Assembly: GCA_031180825.1 (NCBI GenBank)
Contig: JAPSLM010000012.1
Span: forward strand, 1-64,000
Length of the DNA stretch: 64,000 nt
DNA from: Paenibacillus sp.
Lineage (GTDB): Bacteria; Bacillota; Bacilli; Paenibacillales; NBRC-103111
Direction of reading: 5' to 3'
The translations under genes and the position numbers were made by a program. The notes beneath the pieces were generated by a model that worked only from the letters and a program-made list of their open reading frames with translations, was not told the origin of the DNA and did no database searches. Numbering within the stretch: the stretch's first letter is position 1; each line of letters opens with the position of its first letter. Below, one piece after another: positions 41,366 to 50,906 of this stretch.

Positions 41366-42250
41366 TCAGCCTTTGACGGACCCGAGCATCACCCCCTTGG
41401 CAAAATGCTTTTGCAGGAACGGATATACGACGAGAATCGGAACGGTCGCGACGATGATCGCCGCCATTTGGATCGTATCCGCCGGGGGAGCATGTTCGAG
41501 CAAAATTTGACCGCTGCCGAGGGCCGTTTGCGCTTCGCCGACGACAACCATCTGACGCAGAATAACTTGAATCGGCCATTTTTCCGGTTCGTTCAAGTAC
41601 AGGATGCCCGTAAAATAATTGTTCCAGTGCAGCACCGCATAGAACAGGGCGAAGGCGGCCAGCGAAGGCTTGGATAAAGGCAGCATGATGTTCCAGAACA
41701 CCTTCAGATCGTTGGCGCCGTCGATGACCGCCGCTTCGTGCAGCTCGCCCGGAATGCCGACGAAAAACTGCCGCATGACGATCAGGTTGAACGGGTTGAT
41801 GGCGATCGGCAGGATGAGCGACCAGATCGAGTTCAAGAGGTGCGTTTCCTTCACGATCAGGTACGTCGGAATCATGCCCGCGCTGAACAACAGTGTGAAG
41901 AGGACAAGCACCAGCATGATCCGTTGGCCGATGACCGGGCGGGCCAGCGTATAAGCGAAGGTGGACGTAAACGCCAGGTTGACCGCCGTGCCGATCACGG
42001 TCACAAGCACGGTCACGCCGAGCGAACGGACGAACGATTCCGAAGCGAAAATATATTCGTAGGCGCTGAGCACCCACTCTTTCGGAAACCAGATGATGTC
42101 GTGCTGCAAAAATTCTTTGTACGAGGCGAAAGAGACGGCCAGCACGTACCAGAACGGCGCCAGCATAATCAAGGCGATGAGGCCGAGCAGCAGGACGTTG
42201 GCGATATCGATGAACCGGTCTCCCAAGGTTCGATGATGCAAGCGGATCAT
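41366..42250 (-). CDS. Carbohydrate ABC-transporter permease (LplC/YtcP type)
   Basis: 294 residues and six helices, with the EAA loop HEAAVIDGANDLKVFWNIMLPLSKP that docks the ATPase. CUT1-family inner-membrane subunit. Start at 42250; the GAAAGG just before the ATG is very close, so a TTG three codons later is an alternative. Between the first permease (20-base gap) and the binding-protein gene. Confidence 0.93.
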   Translation of the reverse strand: MIRLHHRTLGDRFIDIANVLLLGLIALIMLAPFWYVLAVSFASYKEFLQHDIIWFPKEWVLSAYEYIFASESFVRSLGVTVLVTVIGTAVNLAFTSTFAYTLARPVIGQRIMLVLVLFTLLFSAGMIPTYLIVKETHLLNSIWSLILPIAINPFNLIVMRQFFVGIPGELHEAAVIDGANDLKVFWNIMLPLSKPSLAAFALFYAVLHWNNYFTGILYLNEPEKWPIQVILRQMVVVGEAQTALGSGQILLEHAPPADTIQMAAIIVATVPILVVYPFLQKHFAKGVMLGSVKG

Positions 42251-42270
42251 CCTTTCTTTAGCGGACGAGT

Positions 42271-43251
42271 CTAGAATACGCCGTCGTCGCCGAGTTTTTT
42301 GGCTGTATAATTGGCCGACAGCACGAGCACAAGCCCGACGGCTCCCTTGAACAAGCCGACTGCTGTCGCGAAGCTGTAGTCCGATTGTCCGATCCCCTTG
42401 AAGAACACGTACGTGTCGAGGATATTGCCGATCTCCATATTGAACGGATTCAGCAGCAGGAAGATTTGTTCGTATCCGGCATCCATAACATGCCCAAGCC
42501 GCAGGATGAGCAGGATGACGATCGTATTGCGGATGGCCGGAAGCGTGATGTGCCACATTTGGCGGAACCGTCCGGCGCCGTCCATGGTCGCCGCTTCGTA
42601 GAGCTGCGGATTCACGCCGGCCAGCGCCGCAAGAAACAAAATCGTTCCCCAGCCCGCTTCCTTCCAGATCACCTGAAGGATGACGATCGGCTTAAAGTAG
42701 CTTGAATCGGTCAAGAACGGAACCGGCTGCGCGAAGCCGAACCCCTGTTTGAGGAAATCGTTGACGACGCCGTTCCCTTTCAAAAAGATCGTGCAGATTC
42801 CGATAACGACGACCCACGACAGAAAGTGGGGGAGGTAAATGACCGACTGGACGATGCGCTTGTAGATTTGGCTGCGCAGCTCGTTCAGCATCAGGGCCAG
42901 CACGATCGGAATCGGGAAGGCGAATACGATTTGCAAAAACGAGATTGACAAGGTGTTCCATAACACCTGCACGATCTCCGGATCTTCGAATATCCGGGCA
43001 AAATGCTTCCAGCCTACCCACTCGCTGCCCGCTATGCCTTGAAACGGGCTGTAATCGATGAAGGCCATGTACAACCCTGCCATGGGGACATAGCGGTAAA
43101 TCAGGAAATAGGCGATGCCGGGCAAGCCGAGCAGCAGCAGGTACCGGTCCTTCCATAGCCGGGCCCGCAAACGTCCGAGACGGCTGGTGGAAGCGGTCTT
43201 ACGGTTAGCGGGTGAGGAGCGGGGATGGGAGTTCAAGGTGTTCAAGCGCAT
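42271..43251 (-). CDS. Carbohydrate ABC-transporter permease (LplB/YteP type)
   Basis: 326 residues and six helices. EAA loop YEAATMDGAGRFRQMWHITLPAI. Partner of the LplC-type permease, and first gene of the permease-permease-binding protein operon. AAGGAGG is one base from the ATG at 43251 but seven from the TTG at 43245, so the true start may be 43245. A 13/15 cre-like sequence (43275-43289) lies just upstream on the minus strand. Confidence 0.93.
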   Translation of the reverse strand: MRLNTLNSHPRSSPANRKTASTSRLGRLRARLWKDRYLLLLGLPGIAYFLIYRYVPMAGLYMAFIDYSPFQGIAGSEWVGWKHFARIFEDPEIVQVLWNTLSISFLQIVFAFPIPIVLALMLNELRSQIYKRIVQSVIYLPHFLSWVVVIGICTIFLKGNGVVNDFLKQGFGFAQPVPFLTDSSYFKPIVILQVIWKEAGWGTILFLAALAGVNPQLYEAATMDGAGRFRQMWHITLPAIRNTIVILLILRLGHVMDAGYEQIFLLLNPFNMEIGNILDTYVFFKGIGQSDYSFATAVGLFKGAVGLVLVLSANYTAKKLGDDGVF

Positions 43252-43274
43252 TCCTCCTTAGGGCCGCAACGAAC

Positions 43275-43289
43275 CGGAGGCGTTTACAT
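43275..43289 (-). promoter_or_regulatory. Weak cre-like site before the lpl-type operon
   Basis: On the minus strand ATGTAAACGCCTCCG fits WTGNAANCGNWNNCW at 13 of 15 positions. It is between the terminator of the AraC gene and the SD of the first permease gene. Low specificity. Confidence 0.3.
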
Positions 43290-43464
43290 TCCGACGGTTG
43301 CGAATCTTTGTTGTTGATCCGATTATCGGGGAGCGGGGTAACTCACGGCAATGTTCTATTTTTCATCGATGCGAAAAAAAAGGATAAAGATCCGCAAAAA
43401 AAGAAAAAGCCGCAAAAGCGCGTCGCGGCGGGATTTGTCGTAACTGGGGTAAGCGAGGGCATAA

Positions 43465-43502
43465 AAAAACGCCGGCCCGGCAGACCCGTAGCATCGGCGT
43501 TT
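43465..43502 (-). terminator. Terminator of the AraC-type regulator gene
   Basis: AAACGCCG (43467-43474) pairs with CGGCGTTT (43495-43502); on the minus strand the stem is followed by TTTTTTT. Confidence 0.85.
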
Positions 43503-43529
43503 GAAGGAAAATCGTTAAGAAGAATGGCT

Positions 43530-45812
43530 TTAATCGCTCCGAAACCGCTTGCGGTATTCGCCCGGGGGAAGCTGCTCGTACTGCTTGAACACGCGGGTGA
43601 AATTTTGCACGGAGGTGTAGCTGAGTCTTTCCGCTATATCTTTGATCGGCATCTCGGTATGCGCCAGCCATTCTTTGGCTTTGTCCATGCGAAAACGGAT
43701 AAGGTAATCGATAAAGTTCATCCCCGTCTCTTCCTTAAACATCCGGCTGAGCTGGGATGGAGATATATGGTGCCGTTCAGCCAATTGCTGGAGCGACAGG
43801 TCCGTATCGAAATGGTTGTGGATGAACCGGATGACCTCGGCGGCCACGCGCTGCTGTTTGCCGGTATGCGCCAGCTCCAGCCGCTCGGCGATCGAGGGAA
43901 ATATCGCGCCTGCGAGCCATTCCGCCACTTCGTTCATCGTCGTCATTTCATAGAGCCGCTTATAGGGATCGTCTCCGAACACCTCGCGCGGAGCCAGCGC
44001 CAGCTCTTGCATGTAGAGAACCAGCTCGCCGATCAAGTGGGCGAACAAGCCGAGCGCCGCATTGAAATGCCGGACGAATTGCGGCATGTCCCGCACCCAT
44101 TCGCGCAGCAGCTCTACGCCTTCGTCGGCCTTGCCTTGCATGACGGCGGTGACAATCTGCTTCTCGCGTTTGATGATATCGCTTGCAAGGCGGTTTTCGG
44201 CCGGAACGATCTGCTGCGGCGTCAGCAGCTGGCCCGTACCGTACAGCAGCCGGTAGCCTAACAGGTCCCGCGCCTCCCGGTACGCTTCGTGAATGTCGCG
44301 ATACGTCACAACGGGGTGCGAGCAGGCGATCGTGACGGTGAATTGGAAATATTTGGCGGAAATATCGAGAAATTTCTGTGCTGTAAGCATCAGGGTTTCC
44401 GCCGCCGCTTCGCCTTTGTCGAGCCCGACGATCAGGGCCAATTGGCCTGGCATGGCAATGCCGGATGCGCAGGAAAACCGCTCCTCGAACACTTCCTCCG
44501 CCATTTTGCGGAGCGCGAATATCATGAGAGACCGGTCTTTGTCCCGGTACAGCTGCTGAAAGCGCGCATAGTCGTCAATATCGAGCAAGCATACCGCGTA
44601 CCGGCTGCCCCGGAGCTGAAAGCCGAACGTCTGCCGGACCCGTTCCGCCTCGTGGCTGTTGATTTCACCGCGCAGCAGTTGGTGTACAATCGTTTCTTTT
44701 AGATACGGCGATTGCTCGTTCAACTGTCGGCGCAGCAGCTCGTTCGTCTGCAGCATCCCGGTCACGTAGGCATCAAGCGCGTGCCACTCGTTGCCGGTCC
44801 CGGCGGGGGAATCCTCTCGGGTCGGGGGCAGAAGCCGCTGCAGCATATGCTGGACCGGGCCATACATCCGGGTAGAGCCGAAGCGGGCAATCAGCACCCA
44901 AAAAGCGCCGAGCAGCAGCACGATTCCGAAGGTGGTCACCTGAATCCGGTCGGCTTGACGGGTCAGCTCTTTCTTGGGCGTCATGGCCACGTGCGTCCAT
45001 CGCGTATAATCCGACTGCCGGACGGTAAGCTGGAACTTTTCTCCGCCGACGTCCGTCTCTACAGGCTCGGCGGAGTCGTACCGCGGCAACCCGCCGGTGA
45101 ATAGGGCAGGCCGGGTGCCGATTTCCCCGGGCGTCCTGCTGATCAGGACGACGCCCTTCTCGTCGAAGACGTACAGCTTGCGGTTTCCGCCCAAGGGGAC
45201 ATGCGCGGCAAATTCGGCCAGCTTGTCCTTTTGAATGTGGAGCACGAGGATTCCGCTTCCTTGCATGTCGGAGAAGAGCGGCACCGGCCTTAAGAAAAGC
45301 AGCTCGTTCTGCCCCGGATAGGTGTCGGGCGCGATGATCTCGGAGCGGAAATGAGTCGGAATCCGGTCGATAACATTGCGGTAAGCGAATTCATTCAGCT
45401 CGATGAAGCCGTGCTTGCTGGAAAATACTTTGCCGAATTTCAAGAAGATGACGGAAACGTCATATTGAAACTCGGATATGCTTCGCTGCTTCTGGATCGC
45501 ATCGTCCAGCTCCTGCATTGCGTCCAAATATTTGCCGGAAGGTCCGAGCCTCACCGCTTGCTCCAAAGCCCGGTGGTTGGCGAGCTGAATGGAAGCTTTA
45601 TCGAGCCCGGCCCAGAACGAATCGACCTGGCGCTGCATTTCTTGTAAAATGATCTGCTGATTTTGATTGACCTCGTCTTGAATGGCCGCGGCCGCCATGG
45701 TTGCAAGGACGGTTCCGGTCACGATGACGGGCAGCAGGCTGATGAGGAGGGAGTAAACGAACAGCTTCCTTTTAAAAGACGTATTGCGAAACCATGGGAT
45801 TGGTCTCCACAT
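43530..45812 (-). CDS. Membrane-bound Cache-AraC transcriptional regulator
   Basis: 760 residues. TM1 about 15-37, an extracytoplasmic dCache-like sensor (about 40-285), TM2 (about 290-312), a cytoplasmic linker with a degenerate GGDEF/YesN-like region, and an AraC double helix-turn-helix at the C terminus (about 660-758; LSLQQLAERHHISPSQLSRM and DIAERLSYTSVQNFTRVF). This one-protein sensor-regulator type is frequent beside LplABC transporters in Paenibacillus. It should sense the sugar outside and activate the downstream transporter operon. Divergent from the cell-wall sugar operon. Confidence 0.93.
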   Translation of the reverse strand: MWRPIPWFRNTSFKRKLFVYSLLISLLPVIVTGTVLATMAAAAIQDEVNQNQQIILQEMQRQVDSFWAGLDKASIQLANHRALEQAVRLGPSGKYLDAMQELDDAIQKQRSISEFQYDVSVIFLKFGKVFSSKHGFIELNEFAYRNVIDRIPTHFRSEIIAPDTYPGQNELLFLRPVPLFSDMQGSGILVLHIQKDKLAEFAAHVPLGGNRKLYVFDEKGVVLISRTPGEIGTRPALFTGGLPRYDSAEPVETDVGGEKFQLTVRQSDYTRWTHVAMTPKKELTRQADRIQVTTFGIVLLLGAFWVLIARFGSTRMYGPVQHMLQRLLPPTREDSPAGTGNEWHALDAYVTGMLQTNELLRRQLNEQSPYLKETIVHQLLRGEINSHEAERVRQTFGFQLRGSRYAVCLLDIDDYARFQQLYRDKDRSLMIFALRKMAEEVFEERFSCASGIAMPGQLALIVGLDKGEAAAETLMLTAQKFLDISAKYFQFTVTIACSHPVVTYRDIHEAYREARDLLGYRLLYGTGQLLTPQQIVPAENRLASDIIKREKQIVTAVMQGKADEGVELLREWVRDMPQFVRHFNAALGLFAHLIGELVLYMQELALAPREVFGDDPYKRLYEMTTMNEVAEWLAGAIFPSIAERLELAHTGKQQRVAAEVIRFIHNHFDTDLSLQQLAERHHISPSQLSRMFKEETGMNFIDYLIRFRMDKAKEWLAHTEMPIKDIAERLSYTSVQNFTRVFKQYEQLPPGEYRKRFRSD

Positions 45813-45939
45813 GGGCGTGCACCCCCGGCTGGCCTAAAGTAGCTCTCTCTATACTCTATTGTTACTTTAAGAGTAGTCTGTCCAGATGCGGACTGTCAAG
45901 AAAGGGGCGGGAATTTTTCTCCCGAAAACAAAAATATTA

Positions 45940-45969
45940 GAGGAGAAATCCTCCATTTTATGATATAGT
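45940..45969 (+). promoter_or_regulatory. Operator A and promoter of the 46-49 kb operon
   Basis: Palindrome GAGGA-GAAA-TCCTC (45940-45953), ten bases before a TATAGT -10 (45964-45969), so bound protein would cover the -35/-10 spacer. A second inverted repeat CGGGA-N7-TCCCG lies at 45908-45924. The palindrome matches operators B (52954) and C (56060). Confidence 0.65.
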
Positions 45970-46000
45970 AATGGAGAACGCAGTCAGAGGAGAGTGAATC

Positions 46001-47083
46001 ATGGATTCCATCGTTTCATCATTGGTTCGAACCTTAAAGGCCTGCTTTACGGATCTGCTGGAACCCCAGGCGGACGGCAGCCTTGGCATCCGCGATGACG
46101 AGCTCGGCGCTTTGGCGAGCTGCTGCACGACGGGACAGGCTGCGGCTTTTTTTGCCTTGGATTATCGTCTGCACGGAGGAGACGGATTAACGATCGCCTC
46201 GCGCTTAGCGGCGAACGTGCTCAAGCGGCAGCGGCCGGACGGGGCGTTCGGCCAACCCTATTACGTGAGGCGCGGCGACCCGGAAACGGTCGACATTGCG
46301 GAGATCGGGGCGGTGGCAAACAGCTTGTACCTGCTGCATCGTCATACCGGCTCGGAGGAAGCGAAGGAAAGCCTGATCCGGTCAGCCCATTATTTGCTTA
46401 CGGAAGTCGCGGCGGAGAAGCCCGGGGCCGTCTATAAAAATCCGAATGCACGGCAGCATGACGTGCTGAACGGGGATATGTACGCGGCGCATACGTTTGC
46501 CCGGGCTTACGAGCTGAGCGGGGACGCCCGTTTGCTGGAGCAGACCGTCCGCGTATTCCGCCACTTAATCGAGCGGTTCGGCAAGCACGAGCCCGACTGG
46601 TGGCCTTATATCGAGCATTGGGACGGAAGCGTGGCGATGGGCAACAGCGTCAGCTACCAGGGCATTATTGTGGCCTTTGCCGCCACGGCGCTGCCTTTGC
46701 TCCCGCAGGAGCTGCAGCGGCAGTGGCAGGAGACGGCGGAAGCGGCGGTGCGCCGGATGCTGGCTGCCATGAAGGAGGGGCCGCATGACGGCAACGAGGC
46801 GCCATGGTGGTGCAGGGACTGGAGCAATGTATGGGAGATCGATTTGGCGTTCACCCGTTATGCTCATCTCCCGGAAGCCCGCGATTACGCCGAAGGCCGC
46901 TTGAAGGAGTTGAACGACCGGCTGGCGCGCGAGGGCTGGACGGTGTTCGCGCCGAAAGGCTTGCAGCACGATCCGGAGCGGGCTCCGGTCAGCACGACAT
47001 TCCGGAAAGCGGCGACGTTTGCCGGTATTTTGGCTTCCATGAAGCTGGACGATTCCTGGAGCGGCGGGAGGGAAAACCAATGA
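46001..47083 (+). CDS. Alpha/alpha-barrel protein, glycosidase-like, unknown specificity
   Basis: 360 residues, cytosolic (no signal). Repeated helical hairpins with Asp/His/Trp-rich loops (IGAVANSLYLLHRHTG, NGDMYAAHTFARAYELSG, WWPYIEHWDGSVAMGNSVSY) suggest an (alpha/alpha)6 barrel such as those of unsaturated glucuronyl hydrolases or N-acylglucosamine 2-epimerases. I cannot assign a family. Its stop overlaps nanE by four bases (ATGA), so they are co-translated. First gene behind operator A. Confidence 0.8.
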   Translation: MDSIVSSLVRTLKACFTDLLEPQADGSLGIRDDELGALASCCTTGQAAAFFALDYRLHGGDGLTIASRLAANVLKRQRPDGAFGQPYYVRRGDPETVDIAEIGAVANSLYLLHRHTGSEEAKESLIRSAHYLLTEVAAEKPGAVYKNPNARQHDVLNGDMYAAHTFARAYELSGDARLLEQTVRVFRHLIERFGKHEPDWWPYIEHWDGSVAMGNSVSYQGIIVAFAATALPLLPQELQRQWQETAEAAVRRMLAAMKEGPHDGNEAPWWCRDWSNVWEIDLAFTRYAHLPEARDYAEGRLKELNDRLAREGWTVFAPKGLQHDPERAPVSTTFRKAATFAGILASMKLDDSWSGGRENQ

Positions 47084-47835
47084 ATTCTATCCGATCAAAG
47101 CGGATGCCGATGCCGCCCGGCTTGATCGTATCGTGCCAGGCGTTTCCGGGAGAGCCGCTTTACGGCGAAGGGCTTATGGCCCGCATGGCGGAGGCGGCCG
47201 TTATCGGAGGAGCGGTGGCGATTCGTACGAATGGCGTAGACGATATCCGCAGCATTAAGGCTGCGGTACGGCTGCCCGTGATCGGGCTGCTTAAGCGGGA
47301 TATTCCGGGCTCGGATATCTATATTACCCCCGAGCTGGAAGACGTGGAGGCGGTGCTTGAGGCCGGAGCCGATATCGTCGCGCTGGATGTGACGAACCGG
47401 GAAAACCGGCTGGAGCGCGTTGTTCCGCTGCTCGAGCGGATTCGCGAAGCGGGAGCGGTTGCGATGGCCGACGTGTCCACGGAAGAGGAGGGTCTCGCCG
47501 CCGAGCGGCTGGGCTTCGACATCGTCTCGACGACATTGTCCGGTTATACGCCGTACAGCCCGCAGACGAAGAAGCCGGACCTGGAGCTGGTCCGGCGGTT
47601 GTCCGCCCGGCTGACCGTTCCGCTTGCCGCGGAAGGGCGCATCTTCAGCACGGAAGAAGCGGACGCGGCGATCGAAGCGGGAGCGACGTTCGTGGTCGTC
47701 GGCGGTGCTATTACCCGTCCGCAGCTCATCACGCAGCGCTTCGCCGAAGCTGTCAACAGCAGGCTGGACCCGAAGCCCGTTGTCGCCGGAAGCGGGAGCA
47801 GCCAGGGCGAGGCGCAAGGGAGGTCGGGGTCATGA
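47080..47835 (+). CDS. nanE: Putative N-acetylmannosamine-6-phosphate 2-epimerase (NanE)
   Basis: 251 residues, TIM barrel. GLIVSCQAFPGEPLYG at the N terminus, GLLKRDIPGSDIYITP, DVTNRENRL, MADVSTEEEGLAA and AEGRIFSTEEADAAIEAGA with VVVGGAITRP are NanE motifs. Converts ManNAc-6-P to GlcNAc-6-P. The last 20 residues are a low-complexity Gly/Ser/Gln tail not usual for the family. Start at 47080; the frame open from 46804 lies inside the upstream gene. Overlaps both neighbours by four bases. Confidence 0.93.
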   Translation: MNSIRSKRMPMPPGLIVSCQAFPGEPLYGEGLMARMAEAAVIGGAVAIRTNGVDDIRSIKAAVRLPVIGLLKRDIPGSDIYITPELEDVEAVLEAGADIVALDVTNRENRLERVVPLLERIREAGAVAMADVSTEEEGLAAERLGFDIVSTTLSGYTPYSPQTKKPDLELVRRLSARLTVPLAAEGRIFSTEEADAAIEAGATFVVVGGAITRPQLITQRFAEAVNSRLDPKPVVAGSGSSQGEAQGRSGS

Positions 47836-49406
47836 ACCGGGAGTATGGATGTGACATTGCCGTGATCGGCGGCGGAATCGGCGGCTGCGCCGCAGCGCTG
47901 GCCGCGGCGGAAGCCGGGATGCGGATCGTGCTGACGGAGGAGACGGATTGGATCGGCGGCCAGTTCACGAGTCAAGCCGTTCCGGCGGATGAGCACCGTT
48001 GGATCGAGCAGTTCGGGTGTACCCGCAAGTACCGGGAGTTCCGCAACCGCGTTCGCGGGTATTACAAAGCAAACTATCCGCTGACAGCGGAAGCGATGCG
48101 CAGCGACCGGTTCAATCCGGGCACGGCCAGCGTCAGCCGCCTGTCCTGCGATCCGCGCGTCGCTCTGTCCGTGCTGCAGGATATGCTAGCCCCGCATATT
48201 CATGCGGGGCGAATCACCCTGCTGCTCAACGTTCGCCCGACTGCGGCGGACACGGACGGCGATACGGTCCGCTCCGTGACGCTGGAGCATACGCTCTCCG
48301 GCGACCGTGTCGTCGTCGAAGCGCGCTATGTGCTCGATGCGACGGAATGCGGCGACCTGCTGCCGCTGACCGGCACCGAATATGTGACGGGGGCCGAATC
48401 GCGCCGGGAAACCGGGGAACCGCATGCGCTCGAAGGGGAACCAGAGCCGCTGGATATTCAATCGGTGACGTGGTGCTTTGCCCTCGATTACCGCGAGGGA
48501 GAGGACCATACAATCGAGAAACCGGCGGCGTACGTGTTCTGGAGCAGCTATCAGGCTCCGTTTCAGCGGGACCGGATGTTTAGCTGGACACCGTTAAAAA
48601 CGAACGAGGCGGTAAAACGCTTTTCGCTGTTTCCCGAGACCGGCGCTTTTTCGTTATGGGACTACCGGCGGATCGCCGACCGGACGCAGTTTGCGCCGGA
48701 GGCGTTCGACAGCGACTTGACCCTCGTCAACTGGCCGCAGAACGACTACTGGCTCGGCAGCGTCTATGAGGTTCCGGAGGAAGAGCGGCGGCGCCACTTG
48801 GAAGGGGCGAAGCAGCTGAGCCTTAGCCTGCTGTACTGGCTGCAAACCGAAGCGCCCCGGCCCGACGGCGGGAACGGGTATCCGGGACTGCGGCTGCGCG
48901 GCGATGTGACGGGAACGGCGGACGGCTTGGCCAAGGCGCCCTATATTCGTGAATCCCGCCGCATCCGGGCGGAGTTTACGGTCAAGGAGCAGCATATCAG
49001 CCCCGAGGCTCGCGGAGTGCACGGCGGCGCGGAGCCGTTCCATGACAGCGTCGGCATCGGCAGCTACCGGATCGATCTGCACCCGACGACAGGCGGCCGC
49101 GAAGGCTTTTATATCCCGAGCCTGCCGTTCCAAATTCCGCTCGGCAGCCTGATTCCCGTGCGGATGGACAACCTGCTGCCCGCCTGCAAAAACATCGGCG
49201 TCACGCACTTGACGAACGGCTGCTACCGGCTGCACCCGGTGGAATGGAACATCGGCGAGGCAGCCGGAGCGCTGGCCGCGTACTGCTTGCAGCGGGGAGT
49301 GTCCCCCCGTCAAGTGCGCCGGGATCCGGCCCGGCTCGCCGACTTTCAAAACGCGCTCGTCCAGCGCGGCATAGAACTGGCGTGGCCCGTCATGGGGCCG
49401 GTGTAG
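47832..49406 (+). CDS. FAD-dependent oxidoreductase (FAD_oxidored family)
   Basis: 524 residues. N-terminal FAD-binding loop DIAVIGGGIGGCAAALAA (about 8-25) and the family's GGQFTSQAVPADEHRW next to it; C-terminal NLLPACKNIGVTHLTNGCYRLHP and EWNIGEAAGALAAYC. Members are common in polysaccharide and cell-wall sugar loci but have no settled substrate. Overlaps nanE by four bases; ended by the terminator at 49534. Confidence 0.9.
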   Translation: MNREYGCDIAVIGGGIGGCAAALAAAEAGMRIVLTEETDWIGGQFTSQAVPADEHRWIEQFGCTRKYREFRNRVRGYYKANYPLTAEAMRSDRFNPGTASVSRLSCDPRVALSVLQDMLAPHIHAGRITLLLNVRPTAADTDGDTVRSVTLEHTLSGDRVVVEARYVLDATECGDLLPLTGTEYVTGAESRRETGEPHALEGEPEPLDIQSVTWCFALDYREGEDHTIEKPAAYVFWSSYQAPFQRDRMFSWTPLKTNEAVKRFSLFPETGAFSLWDYRRIADRTQFAPEAFDSDLTLVNWPQNDYWLGSVYEVPEEERRRHLEGAKQLSLSLLYWLQTEAPRPDGGNGYPGLRLRGDVTGTADGLAKAPYIRESRRIRAEFTVKEQHISPEARGVHGGAEPFHDSVGIGSYRIDLHPTTGGREGFYIPSLPFQIPLGSLIPVRMDNLLPACKNIGVTHLTNGCYRLHPVEWNIGEAAGALAAYCLQRGVSPRQVRRDPARLADFQNALVQRGIELAWPVMGPV

Positions 49407-49533
49407 CCGATGGGGCATGGGGCGGAAAATTAATAATTAATAAGATTTATTATTAATGATATTAAAAAATATATGGAAAAGATCAAATTTCAGCTTAGCC
49501 GTTTGTTGAAAAAACAGTAAGGAATAATGGGGG
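49407..49533. other. AT-rich non-coding stretch
   Basis: A markedly AT-rich tract (about 49427-49480) with TTAATAA/TTATTAA inverted repeats, in strong contrast with the GC-rich genes around it. No gene seen. Confidence 0.5.
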
Positions 49534-49580
49534 AGCGAGTCTCTTCACTTCGTACGTTGGAGTGACTCGCTTTTTCTTTT
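49534..49580 (+). terminator. Terminator of the nanE-FAD oxidoreductase operon
   Basis: AGCGAGTC (49534-49541) pairs with GACTCGCT (49564-49571), then TTTTTCTTTTTATT. Confidence 0.88.
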
Positions 49581-49935
49581 TATTGGACACCGTCAAACAA
49601 GCGCGAACGGACCAACAAAAAGTTGGTCCGTGAAAGGCTGAAAAAGGAACAACGGTGCGCTATGCGAAAGCATGAAAACGAGTGTGGGAGCATAGCGGAG
49701 ATCAGATGCTTTAAGCGTGTCGAAAAAAGTGACATTTCCTCGGAAAGGCGGCGATAAGTTACCACAGGTACGCTATTGCGATTTTTCCGTCCTTTTTGGC
49801 TGGAATAACGCATGCGAGTTCCTCTAAGTGTTCCAGATATGAAAAGCCGACTGCGATGCTGCCGCCCGTCTTCATCCAAGCGAGCGAGACGGTATAACGG
49901 CTCCGGCCCGGTCTGCTGCACCCAAGCAGCCCTAA
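49581..49935. repeat. Non-coding stretch, possible dispersed repeat or decayed element
   Basis: No gene with a credible start is seen in 355 bases. It holds a perfect nine-base hairpin CGGACCAAC/GTTGGTCCG (49608-49630) without a T tract. Minus-strand translations give short, unstarted peptides (for example AVGFSYLEHLEELACVIPA) that vaguely recall small recurring hypothetical proteins in Paenibacillus genomes. A repeat family is suspected but not demonstrable from one copy. Confidence 0.35.
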
Positions 49936-50892
49936 TTAAACATCTGTTTCCGGTCCGCCGCTCTTCAGCCGGTCCCATGCAAGCTTGGCGGCTCCGGCGA
50001 CGCCCGCCGCGTTCCCGAGCTCAGCCGCGACGATGGGCGTTTCGCGGTATACCGGCATAGCGCGCTCGCGGACGATCCGGCGGATCCGTCCCAGCAGCGC
50101 GCCGCCTTGGGCGGTGACGGCTCCGCCAAGCACGATCGCCTGCGGATTCAGCACATGCGCGAGGCTGATCAGCCCGACCGCCGTGTATTCGGCGTATCGC
50201 TCGATGACGGACGAGGCGGCAGCGTGACCATCGGATGCCAGATCAAAAATCGATTTGGCCCCGTCCGGCAGCTCTTCGCGGCGAAGTCCCGCTTCGGCCG
50301 CGAGCCGAAGCAGCGCCGTTACCGAGGCGTACTGCTCGTAACAGCCGGACAGGCCGCAGTTGCAGGGCTGACCGCCCCAAGCGATAACCATGTGGCCGAA
50401 GCCCCCGGCAAAGCCGCTGCCGCCATAATCCGGCCGGCCATCGATAACGCGCGAGCCGCCGACGCCGGTTCCCAGCGTGACGCAGATGAAATCGCGGTAC
50501 GGCCGTCCGGCTCCGAGCCAGGCTTCGCCGACGGCCATTGCATGCGCATCGTTCGCGACGGCGACCGGCAGGGAGGAGGTCTGCTCCAAGACTTCGCGCA
50601 GCTGCAGGCCGGTCCATCCCGGCAGGTTCGGCGTGGCATAGGCGACCCGGCCGCCCAGCGGCTCGACGTAGCCGGCTGTGCCGACCCCGATGCCTGAAGG
50701 CAGCAGGCCGGCCGATGCGGAGTGCGCCCGGAAGTCTTCAATGATGGCGCTCAGCCTGCCCAGCAGCGCTTCGCGTCCTTGCTCGGCTTGAGTCGGGGTT
50801 ACCGTATGCTTCAGCACCTCGCCGCGGTCGTCTACAATCCCCGCCTTGATGTTCGTGCCGCCCAAATCGATACCAAAAACAACCTTACGCAT
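49936..50892 (-). CDS. ROK-family sugar kinase
   Basis: 318 residues. ATP-binding FGIDLGGTNIKAGIVDD, catalytic Asp in VANDAHAMAVGEAW, GTGVGG, and the ROK zinc motif CNCGLSGCYEQYAS. Likely phosphorylates a hexose or N-acetylhexosamine (NanK- or MurK-like). With MurQ and NanE nearby, N-acetylmuramate or N-acetylmannosamine is the probable substrate. A kinase is needed because import is by ABC transporter, not PTS. Third gene of murQ-DUF4434-kinase on the minus strand. Confidence 0.93.
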   Translation of the reverse strand: MRKVVFGIDLGGTNIKAGIVDDRGEVLKHTVTPTQAEQGREALLGRLSAIIEDFRAHSASAGLLPSGIGVGTAGYVEPLGGRVAYATPNLPGWTGLQLREVLEQTSSLPVAVANDAHAMAVGEAWLGAGRPYRDFICVTLGTGVGGSRVIDGRPDYGGSGFAGGFGHMVIAWGGQPCNCGLSGCYEQYASVTALLRLAAEAGLRREELPDGAKSIFDLASDGHAAASSVIERYAEYTAVGLISLAHVLNPQAIVLGGAVTAQGGALLGRIRRIVRERAMPVYRETPIVAAELGNAAGVAGAAKLAWDRLKSGGPETDV

Positions 50893-50906
50893 GAGTTGAA
50901 CGCTCC

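Noticed and set aside
49580..49978. 132-codon minus-strand ORF as a gene
   Set aside because: Begins inside the ROK kinase gene and runs through the terminator region, with no SD. Kept only as part of a suspected repeat.
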